A DNA stretch of 64,000 bases from NCBI GenBank assembly GCA_943842245.1, contig CALTAJ010000001.1, positions 248,001 to 312,000 on the forward strand, in the 5' to 3' direction. A model generated the notes under the pieces. It did not search any database and had not been told where the DNA came from. It saw only the letters and a list, made by a program, of their open reading frames with translations. Below, piece by piece: positions 9,986 through 19,016 of the stretch. The first letter of the stretch is position 1. Each line of letters begins with the position of its first letter. A program made the translations under genes and the position numbers. This DNA comes from an uncultured Flavobacteriaceae bacterium (GTDB lineage Bacteria; Bacteroidota; Bacteroidia; Flavobacteriales; Flavobacteriaceae).

Positions 9986-12591
9986 TTTGCCCCGTTAAGC
10001 GTAAAAGTATAAGTATAACCGGGTGCAGGAGGTCCAGCTGTTATGCGTATTGAATCGCCACTACATATTGTATCATTTGGAGCATTAGAAGAAATCGAAG
10101 CTGACGCAACTACTCCAAAAAAGTCAACTAAAATTGTGATTTCATCTGAAAAAGTACATCCATCTGCAGTAACCTGAACTCTAATTCGATCACCATTATT
10201 AAAATTTGTCCCACCATTACCTGCTGTTGCAGTTACAGTTCTTGAAGGGCTTGCAGCGCCGAGAGAAACATCATTTTTAAAAAATTGATAAGTATCAGCA
10301 CCCGCTGGTGCATTAATAGTAATCAAATCACCTACACAGTACGAATTATCTTCAACTCCAGTTACTAATGAAACATCAAAATTAGCTTTGGCATTAACAG
10401 TAACAATATTTGAATCGGTTCTGTTACACGAAATTGGTTCATCATAAATCCCATTTCCATTTGAGTCATAAAATGCAAATGCAATTCGTTTAAATCTTGT
10501 CTGCGCTGTAAAGTTGGTAGTTGGAGAATATGATTGTGATATAGCTCCAGCAATATCTCCCCAGGGGCCACCGCTTACTGATGACTGCCATTGATAAGCA
10601 ATTGTTGCTGAGGCAATTGTAGTAATTGCAGCTCCTCCTCCAACTCCAGCAGTACCACCGTCAATACCTCCTGACATAGAAGTGTTATAACATACATTTG
10701 CATCAGCTCCATTTTGTAAAGTAATTGAACCAGTTGTTGAAATTGATAAAACAGTAAAAGTCTCATTTACATCAATATAGCAACCCGTTGCATTATATAC
10801 TCTAGAGATTACAATATCACCATCGCTTAATCTGTTGGTTGTAAACTTATTTCCAACAACTTCTGCTGGCAGCGCAGGGGCACCAGTATTATTAATATAA
10901 AAAGTATAGCTGGCGCCTCCAGTTGCCTCAATTACAACATTTTCTCCTAAACAAATTATATTTCCAGGAGCATTTGTAGAAACTCCTGGATTTAGTCCTA
11001 CTTCATCAACAATAATTGGTATCGTTTGTTGGTTAGTACAACCAAAATTATCTGTAATTTGAACAGTTACAGTATCACCATTTTGAATAATTGGTGGACT
11101 TGCAGCAAGATTTCTTGTTGCACCAGATCTCAAGTTTAAAGTATTAGTTGTGGTATTAGATGAAATTGTAGTAGCGTTGACTATAAAAGTATAGGTTGCG
11201 GCACCTGTATTTGCAGAAACTATAATGTTTTGATCTTGACAAAATGTATCACTAGGATCATTAGTAGACAAATTAATATCAAAAGTGTTGCGCTTGTTTA
11301 TTGTAACTATATCATCTCCAATAAATGTACAAGAGGTTGTATCAGATGATATAATAACATTTCTTCTGAAAAGAGTTGTTGAACTAATACCTGCAGGTTG
11401 GTAATTGGCAGAATTAGCCCCATTAATATCAAAAAAGTTAGATCCGCCGTTGGTAGAGCTTTGCCATTGATAACTAATGCTACCATAGGTTGAAGAGGCC
11501 ACTAAGCTTCCTCCAGACCCATCTCCTAAAATCTGCCCAGTTGGTGCTGCACCAGAGCAAATATTTGAATCAGAAGCGTTTTGAAGGACAATTAGACCAT
11601 TATTATCAAGTGTCATTTCATTAAATGATAACGATTCTTCATCATAACATCCACTTGCATTAAAAACTCTAACTGTAACAGTGTCATTATTTGAGAGTGA
11701 TCTGGTTAAATTTGAAAAAGTGGCACCAAACTGTTCACTACCATTGATATACCAGGTATAACTTACTCCTCCTGTTGCAGTAAAATTTACAACGTCTCCG
11801 GAACAAAAAAGACCATCAGAAGCAGATGCTGAAAGACCAGCAGATGGAATACTTGATACGGAAACTGTAGTTGACTGAGTTGAAGAGTTTGTAACACAGC
11901 CATTGGCATCTATCATCTCTATTGTTACTTTATCACCATTAGCTATACTACCCAGACCTCCAAGAGATGAAAATGTAATCGTATTTACCCCAGCTAAAGA
12001 CTGTATAATTCCATTATTAACCTTAAATGTATAAGTTGCAGTAGCTGAATACGGTGTAATTGAAAAGGTAATTTCTTCACCTGCACAAATTGAATTATCT
12101 GCATCATTACTTGAAAGAGATGGTACAACAGGTGTATAAACATCAATATCTAAGGATGTACTAACATTATTTGAAATATCTGTATCATTAGGAATTGTAA
12201 TACTTGCTGTTATAGTATATGGTGCAGATGGATCAGAAAGATCTAAAGGTGACATACTAGCGCCTGCAACTGCTGAGAAGTGAGTTGGAAAAATAAAAGT
12301 TTGAGAGCCACCGGCAGCTATATTTGCAGCAACATTAATTGTATATACAGCTGGAGCTCTTGCTATTGGACCATTAACTTGGAAATAAAAAGTATCTCCA
12401 TTTACATCATTAGCTCCAGGACCAGCATTTGCAATAACTACCTGAAAATTAACTGAATCTGTTGGACATAAAGGTTCACCGCCAACAATCGATATAGCAC
12501 CAATAGAAACGTCTTGATTTTGAGAAAACAAAATCCCTACAGAAAGAAAAGTTAGTACTAAAAAAAGTATTTTTCTCAACAAAACCAACAA
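8338..12591 (-). CDS. Giant Ig-like surface protein, N-terminal part (secreted, TTG start)
   Basis: This is the start of a protein of more than 4,100 residues. No ATG is available: a TAG lies immediately upstream in frame, so TTG at 12589-12591 is the likely start. It gives a clear signal peptide (residues about 1-23, hydrophobic LFLVLTFLSVGILF, cleavage before QNQD). Residues ~25-155 resemble a CARDB-like adhesion module (VNFQVVIANAGPG). Diverse Ig/PKD-like modules follow, each with a TICxGD-type cysteine near the start and a GC motif near the end, with YQWQ...FRR modules between them. Nearly two copies of the 276-residue repeat come last. The last real residues are at about 8375; a 1-nt insertion in the repeat then gives a short false tail and a stop. 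The family is typical of type IX-secreted flavobacterial surface proteins. Ligand is unknown. Confidence 0.8.
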   Translation of the reverse strand: MLVLLRKILFLVLTFLSVGILFSQNQDVSIGAISIVGGEPLCPTDSVNFQVVIANAGPGANDVNGDTFYFQVNGPIARAPAVYTINVAANIAAGGSQTFIFPTHFSAVAGASMSPLDLSDPSAPYTITASITIPNDTDISNNVSTSLDIDVYTPVVPSLSSNDADNSICAGEEITFSITPYSATATYTFKVNNGIIQSLAGVNTITFSSLGGLGSIANGDKVTIEMIDANGCVTNSSTQSTTVSVSSIPSAGLSASASDGLFCSGDVVNFTATGGVSYTWYINGSEQFGATFSNLTRSLSNNDTVTVRVFNASGCYDEESLSFNEMTLDNNGLIVLQNASDSNICSGAAPTGQILGDGSGGSLVASSTYGSISYQWQSSTNGGSNFFDINGANSANYQPAGISSTTLFRRNVIISSDTTSCTFIGDDIVTINKRNTFDINLSTNDPSDTFCQDQNIIVSANTGAATYTFIVNATTISSNTTTNTLNLRSGATRNLAASPPIIQNGDTVTVQITDNFGCTNQQTIPIIVDEVGLNPGVSTNAPGNIICLGENVVIEATGGASYTFYINNTGAPALPAEVVGNKFTTNRLSDGDIVISRVYNATGCYIDVNETFTVLSISTTGSITLQNGADANVCYNTSMSGGIDGGTAGVGGGAAITTIASATIAYQWQSSVSGGPWGDIAGAISQSYSPTTNFTAQTRFKRIAFAFYDSNGNGIYDEPISCNRTDSNIVTVNAKANFDVSLVTGVEDNSYCVGDLITINAPAGADTYQFFKNDVSLGAASPSRTVTATAGNGGTNFNNGDRIRVQVTADGCTFSDEITILVDFFGVVASASISSNAPNDTICSGDSIRITAGPPAPGYTYTFTLNGANANPAQVAANVLTTTGITTDTVVLVRVTNASGCSDTASLTVLVPNISAGGDITDPAATICPSDPQPAINSSSVASATGASGLATVTYQWQYKVGVAAWQNIAGQTGINLPAGSFNIVQTTSFRRLVRATANGVTCDPTPSATEVTITVEQDRNLNITTSDADNTICSSDAIVFTGQNFVAGDTFRWLLNGGPIAGATSSTYNAAAGSIPNGAEVTFEATTPGGSCAYTASVTINVASDLTATIVTNAPGDTICSGDSISITASPTGLTYAFTLNGVPANPAQVAANVLTTTGITTDTVVLVRVTNASGCSDTASLTVLVPNISAGGDITDPAATICPSDPQPAINSSSVASATGASGLATVTYQWQYKVGVAAWQNIAGQTGINLPAGSFNIVQTTSFRRLVRATANGVTCDPTPSATEVTITVEQDRNLNITTSDADNTICSSDAIVFTGQNFVAGDTFRWLLNGGPIAGATSSTYNAAAGSIPNGAEVTFEATTPGGSCAYTASVTINVASDLTATIVTNAPGDTICSGDSISITAESYRFNLCIYS
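8371..8374 (-). other. 1-nt insertion causing a frame break in the repeat array
   Basis: The other copies read GGACTTGCCG here; this copy reads GGACTCTGCCG. The extra base shifts the minus-strand frame so that SITASPTG becomes SITAESYRF and stops at 8338. It is not in a homopolymer. It could be a real disabling mutation, a sequencing error, or an assembly join inside the array. Confidence 0.85.
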
Positions 12592-12599
12592 CTAATTAC

Positions 12600-12651
12600 A
12601 TTTGTATGTAAACGTAAAACCAGATATAATATTATCCATTTACATACAAAT
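12600..12651 (-). promoter_or_regulatory. 13-bp inverted repeat with a TAnnTTTG box upstream of the giant gene
   Basis: A perfect 13-bp inverted repeat (ATTTGTATGTAAA at 12600-12612, TTTACATACAAAT at 12639-12651) with a 26-bp spacer lies 8 bp upstream of the TTG start. On the minus strand TAAATTTG at 12654-12647 matches the flavobacterial -7 box TAnnTTTG and overlaps the outer arm. No TTTG -33 box is visible at the usual 17-23 bp spacing. It could be an operator for a dimeric regulator or a leader-RNA stem; the role is an inference. Confidence 0.4.
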
Positions 12652-12717
12652 TTAATAAATAAAAATGGAGGTTTTTGAGGTTACTAACAGTTTATCAACA
12701 ATTTGTTAACACTGGTT

Positions 12718-13695
12718 TCATGAAAAATTCATTTTATCCATCCAATCGTCGTTGTAGATTTTACCGATATATCTACTCCCTGAATCATGCAATAAAACCA
12801 CAACCACATCATTTTTTTTAAAAAACTTTTTTAATTGTATAACTCCTTTAACTGCTGCCCCACATGAATTTCCAGCAAAAATACCTTCTTCTTTTGCAAG
12901 TCTTCGAGTGAAAACTGCAGCATCTTTATCTGTTACTTTTTCAAAATGATCTATAACAGAAAAATTAACGTTTTCAGGAAGAATATCCTCCCCAATACCC
13001 TCAGTGGTGTATGGGTAAATCTCTTTTGGATCAAATATCCCAGTCTCGTGATATTTTTTAAATACCGATCCATAAGTATCAATGCCCCATATTTTAATAT
13101 TTGGGTTTTTTTCTTTTAAAAATTTTCCAACTCCAGATATAGTTCCTCCAGTTCCTACCCCTACAACAAAATGAGTAATTTTTCCCTCTGTTTGTTCCCA
13201 AATTTCAGGTCCAGTAGCTTCATAATGTGCTTGAGTATTAGATGGATTATCGTATTGATTTACATACCAACTGTTGGGAGTTTCATCAGCAATTCTCTTA
13301 GAAGTACTATAATAAGAACGTGGATCATCAGGATCTACATTAGTTGGACATACAATTACTTCTGCACCAACTGCACGGAGTACGTCAAATTTTTCTTTTG
13401 ATTGTTTATCGGTGGAAACACAAACTAGTTTATAGCCTTTTACAATGGCTGCTAAGGCTAGTCCCATTCCAGTATTTCCTGAGGTCCCTTCAACAATTGT
13501 TCCCTTGGGCTTTAATCGTCCATCAGCCTCAGCATCTTCAATCATTTTTAATGCCATTCGATCTTTTACCGAATTACCAGGGTTAAAGCTTTCTAATTTA
13601 GCTAATACCATAGCATCTACTTCACTAGTGATATTATTTAACTTAACTAATGGAGTATTACCGATAGTTTCAAGGATTGAATGTGCAAATTTCAT
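12718..13695 (-). CDS. PLP-dependent cysteine synthase / cystathionine beta-synthase family protein
   Basis: Fold-type II pyridoxal-phosphate enzyme of 325 residues, predicted to make cysteine or cystathionine by beta-replacement on O-acetylserine or serine. Visible landmarks are the PLP-binding lysine K44 in NPGNSVKDR, the substrate loop TSGNTG at 71-76, and the phosphate-binding glycine loop GVGTGGTISG at 179-188. The QYDNPSNTQAHY motif at about 147-158 is typical of the CBS-like branch. There is no C-terminal CBS-pair regulatory domain, so it is the short catalytic form. The ATG start places the IGNTPLVKL motif at the usual distance. It lies 46 bp downstream of the permease gene on the same strand and may share its transcript. 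Whether the in vivo donor is serine or O-acetylserine cannot be told from sequence. Confidence 0.9.
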   Translation of the reverse strand: MKFAHSILETIGNTPLVKLNNITSEVDAMVLAKLESFNPGNSVKDRMALKMIEDAEADGRLKPKGTIVEGTSGNTGMGLALAAIVKGYKLVCVSTDKQSKEKFDVLRAVGAEVIVCPTNVDPDDPRSYYSTSKRIADETPNSWYVNQYDNPSNTQAHYEATGPEIWEQTEGKITHFVVGVGTGGTISGVGKFLKEKNPNIKIWGIDTYGSVFKKYHETGIFDPKEIYPYTTEGIGEDILPENVNFSVIDHFEKVTDKDAAVFTRRLAKEEGIFAGNSCGAAVKGVIQLKKFFKKNDVVVVLLHDSGSRYIGKIYNDDWMDKMNFS

Positions 13696-13741
13696 AAAAG
13701 TGTGATCTTCATGTCAAAGTTAATTATTATTGATCAAAATT

Positions 13742-14977
13742 TTATCTAAATCTCAATACTTTGGAAGGGCTAATTCTTAAAATAATTTTTGAAGGAATCC
13801 AAAGTAATATTGAGGAAATAAAAAGAAAAAATAAATTTATAAATAGCACTTCCAGACCAGAAATCAAAACCGGTGCTTTACTTACAAAATAAGTAGAAGG
13901 ATCTAATTGAATCCATCCAAAGAAACTTTGAGAAAAATAAAACCCTAAACCAATCAGATTTCCAAACAACAAACCTTTGGACATGATTACTGCTCCATTG
14001 TATAAAAATATTTTTTGAATTAGTTTATTCCTTGCCCCAACTGCTTTCAAAAGGCCAACCATTCTTGAACGTTCTAAAATTAAAACTAAGAGTGCTGTTG
14101 CCATATTTGTAACACCAACAAGGATCATTACAATCAGAATTATTAATACGTTAAAATCAAAAAGTGAAATCCATTGAAAAATACTTGGAAATCTATCAAA
14201 AATTGGAATGCTATTTAATTCTGATGGTATATCATTATATATATTATCTGTTGTGTTTTGAATTAAAGAAAAGTTTTTTACAAATAATTCATACCCTCCA
14301 ATCATATTTTCCTCCCATAGATTTAGCTTCTGTATTTGACGTAAGTCACCAAATAATAAAGTTTGATCAATATCAGGAAAGCCAGAAAAATATATCCCTG
14401 AAATAGTAAAACGTCTCTTTTTGGGAAGGCCATTAATAGACAGATTTTGAAAGAAAGAATCAGTTTGATCCCCTACCTTTAAGTCTAATTGACGCGCTAA
14501 AGTTTCAGAAATTAAAATTTCTTTACTAATCCTATTTGATAAATCAGGAAATCTACCTTCAGTCAAAAAAGTATCAAGACTTGACCAATCAAAATTAGAG
14601 GAAACACCCTTAAATACAACTCCTTCAAAATGAGATTTATTTTTTAACATTCCTGGTTTTAATGCAATTGAGTGAAAACGTTTTATATTTTTATTTTCTC
14701 TAATCTTTTGTCTAAGTGAATCAGTATCCTCAAATGGTAAGACAGAGACTTGAGATTCGTTGTTTTCAAATAAGGTTATTAAAATATGGCCATTAAAAAC
14801 GCTAGTCTTATTTTGAATCTCTTTTTGTAAACCCTTGCTAGTAGACATTGCAATCAAGATGGCAGATATCCCTAGGCAAACTGCAAGGGTTGCAATGTTT
14901 ATTATTCGAGCAGAAACCGTATTTTTATACTGTTTATGTCCTTGCATTTTACGAGCAAAAAACAAAGCTATATTCAC
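13742..14977 (-). CDS. ABC transporter permease, FtsX/LolCE-like
   Basis: Integral membrane protein of 411 residues with the MacB/FtsX plan: a membrane segment near the N-terminus (about 25-46), a large extracytoplasmic domain (about 47-265), then three membrane segments near 270-297, 325-345 and 375-400. This matches LolC/LolE-type permeases that move lipoproteins or other envelope substrates using an ATPase encoded elsewhere. No ATPase gene is adjacent. The start is a GTG at 14975-14977; MQGHKQYKN at 14947 is a possible later ATG start, but residues 1-10 (NIALFFARK) match the usual amphipathic lead of the family. The start lies only 5 bp from that of the divergent namZ-like gene. Confidence 0.82.
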   Translation of the reverse strand: MNIALFFARKMQGHKQYKNTVSARIINIATLAVCLGISAILIAMSTSKGLQKEIQNKTSVFNGHILITLFENNESQVSVLPFEDTDSLRQKIRENKNIKRFHSIALKPGMLKNKSHFEGVVFKGVSSNFDWSSLDTFLTEGRFPDLSNRISKEILISETLARQLDLKVGDQTDSFFQNLSINGLPKKRRFTISGIYFSGFPDIDQTLLFGDLRQIQKLNLWEENMIGGYELFVKNFSLIQNTTDNIYNDIPSELNSIPIFDRFPSIFQWISLFDFNVLIILIVMILVGVTNMATALLVLILERSRMVGLLKAVGARNKLIQKIFLYNGAVIMSKGLLFGNLIGLGFYFSQSFFGWIQLDPSTYFVSKAPVLISGLEVLFINLFFLFISSILLWIPSKIILRISPSKVLRFR

Positions 14978-14982
14978 TAGAG

Positions 14983-16161
14983 ATGAGATTAAAAAATTCT
15001 TCTATCAAAAGTACATTTTTATTTTGGCTTCTTGCATTGAGCTGTTCTAGCTCAATAAGCCAAAAACGAATCCTTCCTGGAGCTTACCTACAAGACCAAT
15101 ATATCCCACTTTTAATTAAAAAAAAAGTAGGTGTTGTTGCTCATCAAGCTAGTTTAATTCCAAAAAGAAATACATCCCAACATCTTGTAGATTTTTTATT
15201 GGAAAACAATATTGATATCCATAGTATTTTTGCTCCAGAACACGGTTTTAGAGGAAAAGCAGATGCAGGAGAAAATGTTAAAGATCAGGTGGATCCAAAA
15301 ACAGGAATTCAAATAATATCTCTTCATGGAATTAACAAAAAACCTAAAGCAGAACAACTTAACGGCATAGAAATAATAATCTTTGACCTTCAAGATGTAG
15401 GTGTACGTTTTTTTACTTATCTGTCAACTCTTCATTATGTCATGGAGGCCTGTGCCGAAAATAATATTCCCGTGATTATCTTAGATCGTCCAAATCCAAA
15501 TTTACATTATGTAGACGGACCTGTTATGGAAGAGGCCTATACTAGTTTTTTAGGAATGCATCCTGTACCTATTGTATATGGTATGACTATTGGAGAATAC
15601 GCTCAAATGATAAATGGAGAGAGGTGGTTAAAAGAGGGTTTGCGATGTAAACTGAGTATTGTCCCAGTAGAAAATTATAATCGGAAATCAAAGTATGAGT
15701 TATCTGTAAGACCCTCCCCTAACCTTCCAAATCCTCAAGCTATTTCTTTATATCCGAGTTTATGTCTTTTAGAACCAACGGTTATTAGCGTTGGCAGAGG
15801 GACTGATTTTCAATTTCAAATTTATGGTCATCCTAAACTTCCTAAAAGTAATTTCACCTTTACTCCTTTACCGAATTTTGGTGCAAAAAATCCTAAATTA
15901 AAAGATCATCTTTGTTATGGAAAAAATTTGACAAAGGTACTTAGGCCAAATCAATTAGAGTTAAAATGGCTTATGGATGCATATAAAAATCTGCCTAAAT
16001 CCAATACTTTTTTTTTAAAGGGCTTTAATAAAATTGCAGGAAATTCTAGCTTAAAGGAGCAATTAATTTCTGGTGTAAGCGAAATAGAAATAAGAAAAAG
16101 TTGGAAAACTAAACTTGAATTATTTAAGGAAATTAGAGAAAAATATCTGATTTATAATTAG
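14983..16161 (+). CDS. NamZ-type exo-beta-N-acetylmuramidase (DUF1343), putative lipoprotein
   Basis: A 392-residue exported protein. The open frame extends further upstream, but that part overlaps the divergent permease gene; the ATG at 14983 gives a signal sequence ending at C21 (LLALSC, an imperfect lipobox). Conserved DUF1343 landmarks follow: GVVAHQASL, APEHGFRG, and FDLQDVGVRFFTYLSTL, then LDRPNPN. Characterised relatives (NamZ, GH171) release terminal N-acetylmuramic acid from peptidoglycan fragments, pointing to cell-wall recycling in the periplasm or outer envelope. The gene ends convergently with queE; the two stop codons overlap (16158-16161). Family assignment is firm; the exact substrate is inferred. 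Confidence 0.88.
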   Translation: MRLKNSSIKSTFLFWLLALSCSSSISQKRILPGAYLQDQYIPLLIKKKVGVVAHQASLIPKRNTSQHLVDFLLENNIDIHSIFAPEHGFRGKADAGENVKDQVDPKTGIQIISLHGINKKPKAEQLNGIEIIIFDLQDVGVRFFTYLSTLHYVMEACAENNIPVIILDRPNPNLHYVDGPVMEEAYTSFLGMHPVPIVYGMTIGEYAQMINGERWLKEGLRCKLSIVPVENYNRKSKYELSVRPSPNLPNPQAISLYPSLCLLEPTVISVGRGTDFQFQIYGHPKLPKSNFTFTPLPNFGAKNPKLKDHLCYGKNLTKVLRPNQLELKWLMDAYKNLPKSNTFFLKGFNKIAGNSSLKEQLISGVSEIEIRKSWKTKLELFKEIREKYLIYN

Positions 16162-16787
16162 GGGATATTCAAATATTTATGAGTTTGTAAAGATGCTTTC
16201 CAGCTTGGATTTTGCAAAACATATTCTACTATTAAAGGCATAACTTTATCTCGTTTTCCCCACTCCGGCTGCAAATACAAAAGACAATTTTCTTTCACTT
16301 TTTTAGCTTGTTGTTCAGCAAATCGAAAATCATCATTGTTGTAAATTATAACTTTAAGTTCGTCTGCACGAGAGTAGGCGTCTAGAGTTGGTAGTTTATT
16401 TTTTTTTGGAGAAAGACAAAACCAATCCCAATGACCTGTTATTTCGTAAGCTCCTGAGGTTTCAATATGAATTTGCATCTTTTTTTTATTAAGAGCTAAG
16501 GTCAAAGGTTCCATATTCCACATTAAAGGTTCGCCACCTGTTATCACTATAATATTGGAATATTTAATTGCCTGTTTCACAATTTCTTCAATAAGTGTAG
16601 CTGGATGTTTTTGAGCATCCCAGCTTTCCTTTACATCACACCAATGGCAACCTACGTCACAGCCTCCAATTCGAATAAAGTAAGCTGCACTTCCTTTGTG
16701 GTAACCTTCCCCTTGGATAGTGTAAAAAGCCTCCATAAGAGGCAATGCTCTACCTAGATTAACTTTATTCTGCAAATTTTTATTCAT
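16158..16787 (-). CDS. queE: 7-carboxy-7-deazaguanine synthase QueE
   Basis: Radical SAM enzyme of queuosine biosynthesis that converts 6-carboxy-tetrahydropterin to 7-carboxy-7-deazaguanine. From the ATG at 16787 it has 209 residues. The [4Fe-4S] motif is visible as C43-x3-C47-x2-C50 (GGCDVGCHWCD), preceded by the substrate-contacting EAFYTIQGEG. ITGGEPLMW and the IHIETSGAYEI strand follow, all standard for QueE. The frame could extend six codons to a TTG at 16805, but the ATG is preferred. It is the only queuosine gene in the window. It faces namZ tail to tail with a 4-bp overlap. Confidence 0.93.
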   Translation of the reverse strand: MNKNLQNKVNLGRALPLMEAFYTIQGEGYHKGSAAYFIRIGGCDVGCHWCDVKESWDAQKHPATLIEEIVKQAIKYSNIIVITGGEPLMWNMEPLTLALNKKKMQIHIETSGAYEITGHWDWFCLSPKKNKLPTLDAYSRADELKVIIYNNDDFRFAEQQAKKVKENCLLYLQPEWGKRDKVMPLIVEYVLQNPSWKASLQTHKYLNIP

Positions 16788-16842
16788 GAATTTCAAAGAT
16801 ACCAATTTCTAAGGCTTCTCGTAAAATTGTGTACCTTTACTT

Positions 16843-17265
16843 ATGGCTTCATTATCACCTTTTCATCTAGCTATTCCAGTAAGAAATCTTTCTACTTCAA
16901 AGCACTTTTATGAAGAAACTTTAGGTTGTAATCCTGGACGAAGTACAAATGATTGGGCAGACTATTCTCTTTTTGGACATCAACTCGTTTTACATGAAGA
17001 TAAAAATTATGAAGGTCGTAAGCAATTTAACGAAGTGGATGGAAAATCTGTCCCAATCCCACATTTTGGAGTAGTTTTGAAATGGAAAGTATTCCATACT
17101 TTTAGTCAAAAATTGATAGATAAAAAAATTGTATTCCAAATCGCACCATATCTTCGATTTGAGGGCTTAGCAGGAGAACAGCTAACCATGTTCTTTTATG
17201 ACCCCTCGGGAAATGCATTAGAGTTTAAGAGTTTTAAAAATATTGACCAATTGTTTACTGCCTAA
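16843..17265 (+). CDS. VOC (glyoxalase/bleomycin-resistance) superfamily protein
   Basis: A 140-residue single-domain protein of the vicinal oxygen chelate fold: FHLAIPVRNL at the N-terminus with a candidate metal-binding histidine (H8), a second histidine in PHFGVVLKW (~74), and a terminal glutamate in YDPSGNALEFKSF (~127). The PSGNALEFK motif is typical of the group. Members include lactoylglutathione lyases and extradiol dioxygenases, so the reaction cannot be assigned. The downstream membrane-protein gene starts 3 bp after its stop, suggesting co-transcription. A TACCTTTA element, a near match to the -7 consensus, lies just upstream. Confidence 0.85.
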   Translation: MASLSPFHLAIPVRNLSTSKHFYEETLGCNPGRSTNDWADYSLFGHQLVLHEDKNYEGRKQFNEVDGKSVPIPHFGVVLKWKVFHTFSQKLIDKKIVFQIAPYLRFEGLAGEQLTMFFYDPSGNALEFKSFKNIDQLFTA

Positions 17266-17268
17266 AAT

Positions 17269-18156
17269 ATGAATTTATTTTATTTAACATTCGAGAAAAT
17301 TTTTTCAATAGTATTCGCTCCTAAAATTCAAAAAATAATTGAAAAAGTTATTTTACTTCTTGCAGCTTTAGGTTTTGTAATTCATTTAGGACTTATTTTT
17401 CTGAAAGCTCAAGGAATCATCTTTTTTTCTCCTCTTTATCCAGAATTGTTCAATGATCCTATTTCAGCTATTTACACTCCTTTTTCCTTAATCTTAATTT
17501 ATGAGATCTATTTGCTACTTTTTTATTTACCTCGATCTTTTACATCTTGTGTGTCAAAACAGTTTGAAATAATATCACTTATAGTAATTCGAAAAATCTT
17601 CAAAGATATCCCTCAAATGGATTTGGCTGATAATTGGATGAATAGTTCGCATAACCTTGAATTAATTGTTGATTTACTTGGCTTTTTAATATTATTTCTT
17701 TTAATTTTTTTATTTAATAAAAGCAAACAACGTTTACCAAAAGGAGCTGTGGAGAACTCTAGATTACTAAAGTTTATTGCATCCAAAAAAATAGTAAGTG
17801 TAATGCTTTTTGGAGTTTTAGGAGTTATGCTTCTTTCTAATTTAAGTCAATGGATATATGGTGTTTTTAACCAACAAAATTTACTAAATCTTGACAGTCT
17901 TTTCTTTAATCAATTTTTTACACTTTTAATTTTAGCAGATGTAGTAATTCTTCTAATATCATTTCGGTACACAGAGGAATACAGTAAGTTGATACGAAAT
18001 ACTGGTTTTATTATTGCTACAATTTTAATCAGACTTTCGTTTTCTGCAGAAGGTTATTTGACAATGGTTTTGATTTTAACTGGGGTTAGTTTTGCTTACT
18101 TAATTCTGCAAATATTCAATGCTATGGAGAATCCTAAGGTTAATTCCACTGCCTAG
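17269..18156 (+). CDS. Unknown integral membrane protein
   Basis: I do not recognise this 295-residue protein. It is strongly hydrophobic with about six or seven likely membrane segments (near 27-47, 64-85, 131-148, 174-192, 213-233, 245-285). A hydrophilic stretch at about 90-128 (FKDIPQMDLADNWMNSSHN) is probably cytoplasmic or periplasmic. There is no signal peptide and no recognised catalytic motif. It follows the VOC gene by 3 bp and its end overlaps folD by 17 bp tail to tail. Its codon usage looks like its neighbours, so there is no sign of recent transfer. A channel or transporter role is possible but unsupported. Confidence 0.75.
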   Translation: MNLFYLTFEKIFSIVFAPKIQKIIEKVILLLAALGFVIHLGLIFLKAQGIIFFSPLYPELFNDPISAIYTPFSLILIYEIYLLLFYLPRSFTSCVSKQFEIISLIVIRKIFKDIPQMDLADNWMNSSHNLELIVDLLGFLILFLLIFLFNKSKQRLPKGAVENSRLLKFIASKKIVSVMLFGVLGVMLLSNLSQWIYGVFNQQNLLNLDSLFFNQFFTLLILADVVILLISFRYTEEYSKLIRNTGFIIATILIRLSFSAEGYLTMVLILTGVSFAYLILQIFNAMENPKVNSTA

Positions 18157-19012
18157 CTAGTAAAGTGTTTTGAAGTAACATTGCAATTGTCATAGGTCCT
18201 ACACCACCTGGGACTGGGGTTATAAATTTAGCTTTTTTAGAAACTTCTTCATAATCTACATCACCCTTGATCACATATCCTTTTGGATGTTTTTTGTCGG
18301 GGACACGTGTAATTCCAACATCTATAATTACAACACCTTCTTTTACCATATCAGCAGTCAGGTATTCTGGAATCCCCAATGCCATTATCACAATATCAGC
18401 GCTACGAGTTAACATATCTAGATTTTCTGTTCTACTGTGAGCAACAGTAACAGTAGCATTTCCAGCTGGCCCTTTTTGGCTCATTAAAATACTAATTGGA
18501 CGACCAACAATATGGCTACGCCCAACAACCACACAGTGTTTTCCGCTAGTGGGTACTTTATAACGCTCTAACAACTGTAAAATTCCAAAAGGTGTTGCTG
18601 GGATAAAAGCATTAAGCTCAAGAGCCATTTTCCCAAAGTTGGCGGGGTGAAAACCATCTACATCCTTTTTAGGGTCTATTGCTAAGAGAATTTTTTCTTC
18701 ATTTATGTGATTAGGTAATGGTAATTGCACAATATATCCATCTAAGTTATCATCCTGATTTAAGTCGCTAATATGTCTTAAAAGCTCTTCTTCACTGATA
18801 TTAGATTCTAAACGAATTAAAGTTGAATCAAAGCCAACATACTCACAAGATCTAACCTTGCTCCCTACATAAGTAAGGCTAGCTCCATCATTCCCAACTA
18901 AAACAGCTGCGAGATGAGGTGGGCGTTCTCCACTGGCCTTCATGGAATTTACAGTTATCTTAATTTCCTCTTTTATTTCGTTTGAAGTCTTTTTCCCGTC
19001 TAGAATTATCAT
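18140..19012 (-). CDS. folD: Methylenetetrahydrofolate dehydrogenase/cyclohydrolase FolD
   Basis: Cytosolic bifunctional enzyme of one-carbon metabolism (5,10-methylene-THF to 10-formyl-THF, NADP-linked); 290 residues, the usual length. Landmarks: the catalytic-lysine and tyrosine region (TYVGSKVRSCEYVG near 48-61), QLPLPNHI, KDVDGFHP near 115-122, PATPFGILQLL, the NADP-binding GRSHIVGRP near 164-172, and the closing PGGVGPMTIAMLL. It sits 4 bp downstream of ffh on the same strand and is probably co-transcribed with it. Confidence 0.97.
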   Translation of the reverse strand: MIILDGKKTSNEIKEEIKITVNSMKASGERPPHLAAVLVGNDGASLTYVGSKVRSCEYVGFDSTLIRLESNISEEELLRHISDLNQDDNLDGYIVQLPLPNHINEEKILLAIDPKKDVDGFHPANFGKMALELNAFIPATPFGILQLLERYKVPTSGKHCVVVGRSHIVGRPISILMSQKGPAGNATVTVAHSRTENLDMLTRSADIVIMALGIPEYLTADMVKEGVVIIDVGITRVPDKKHPKGYVIKGDVDYEEVSKKAKFITPVPGGVGPMTIAMLLQNTLLARQWN

Positions 19013-19016
19013 ATTA

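Noticed and set aside
14848..14982. Longer N-terminus for the NamZ-like gene
   Set aside because: The 45 extra residues overlap the divergent permease and would bury the signal peptide.
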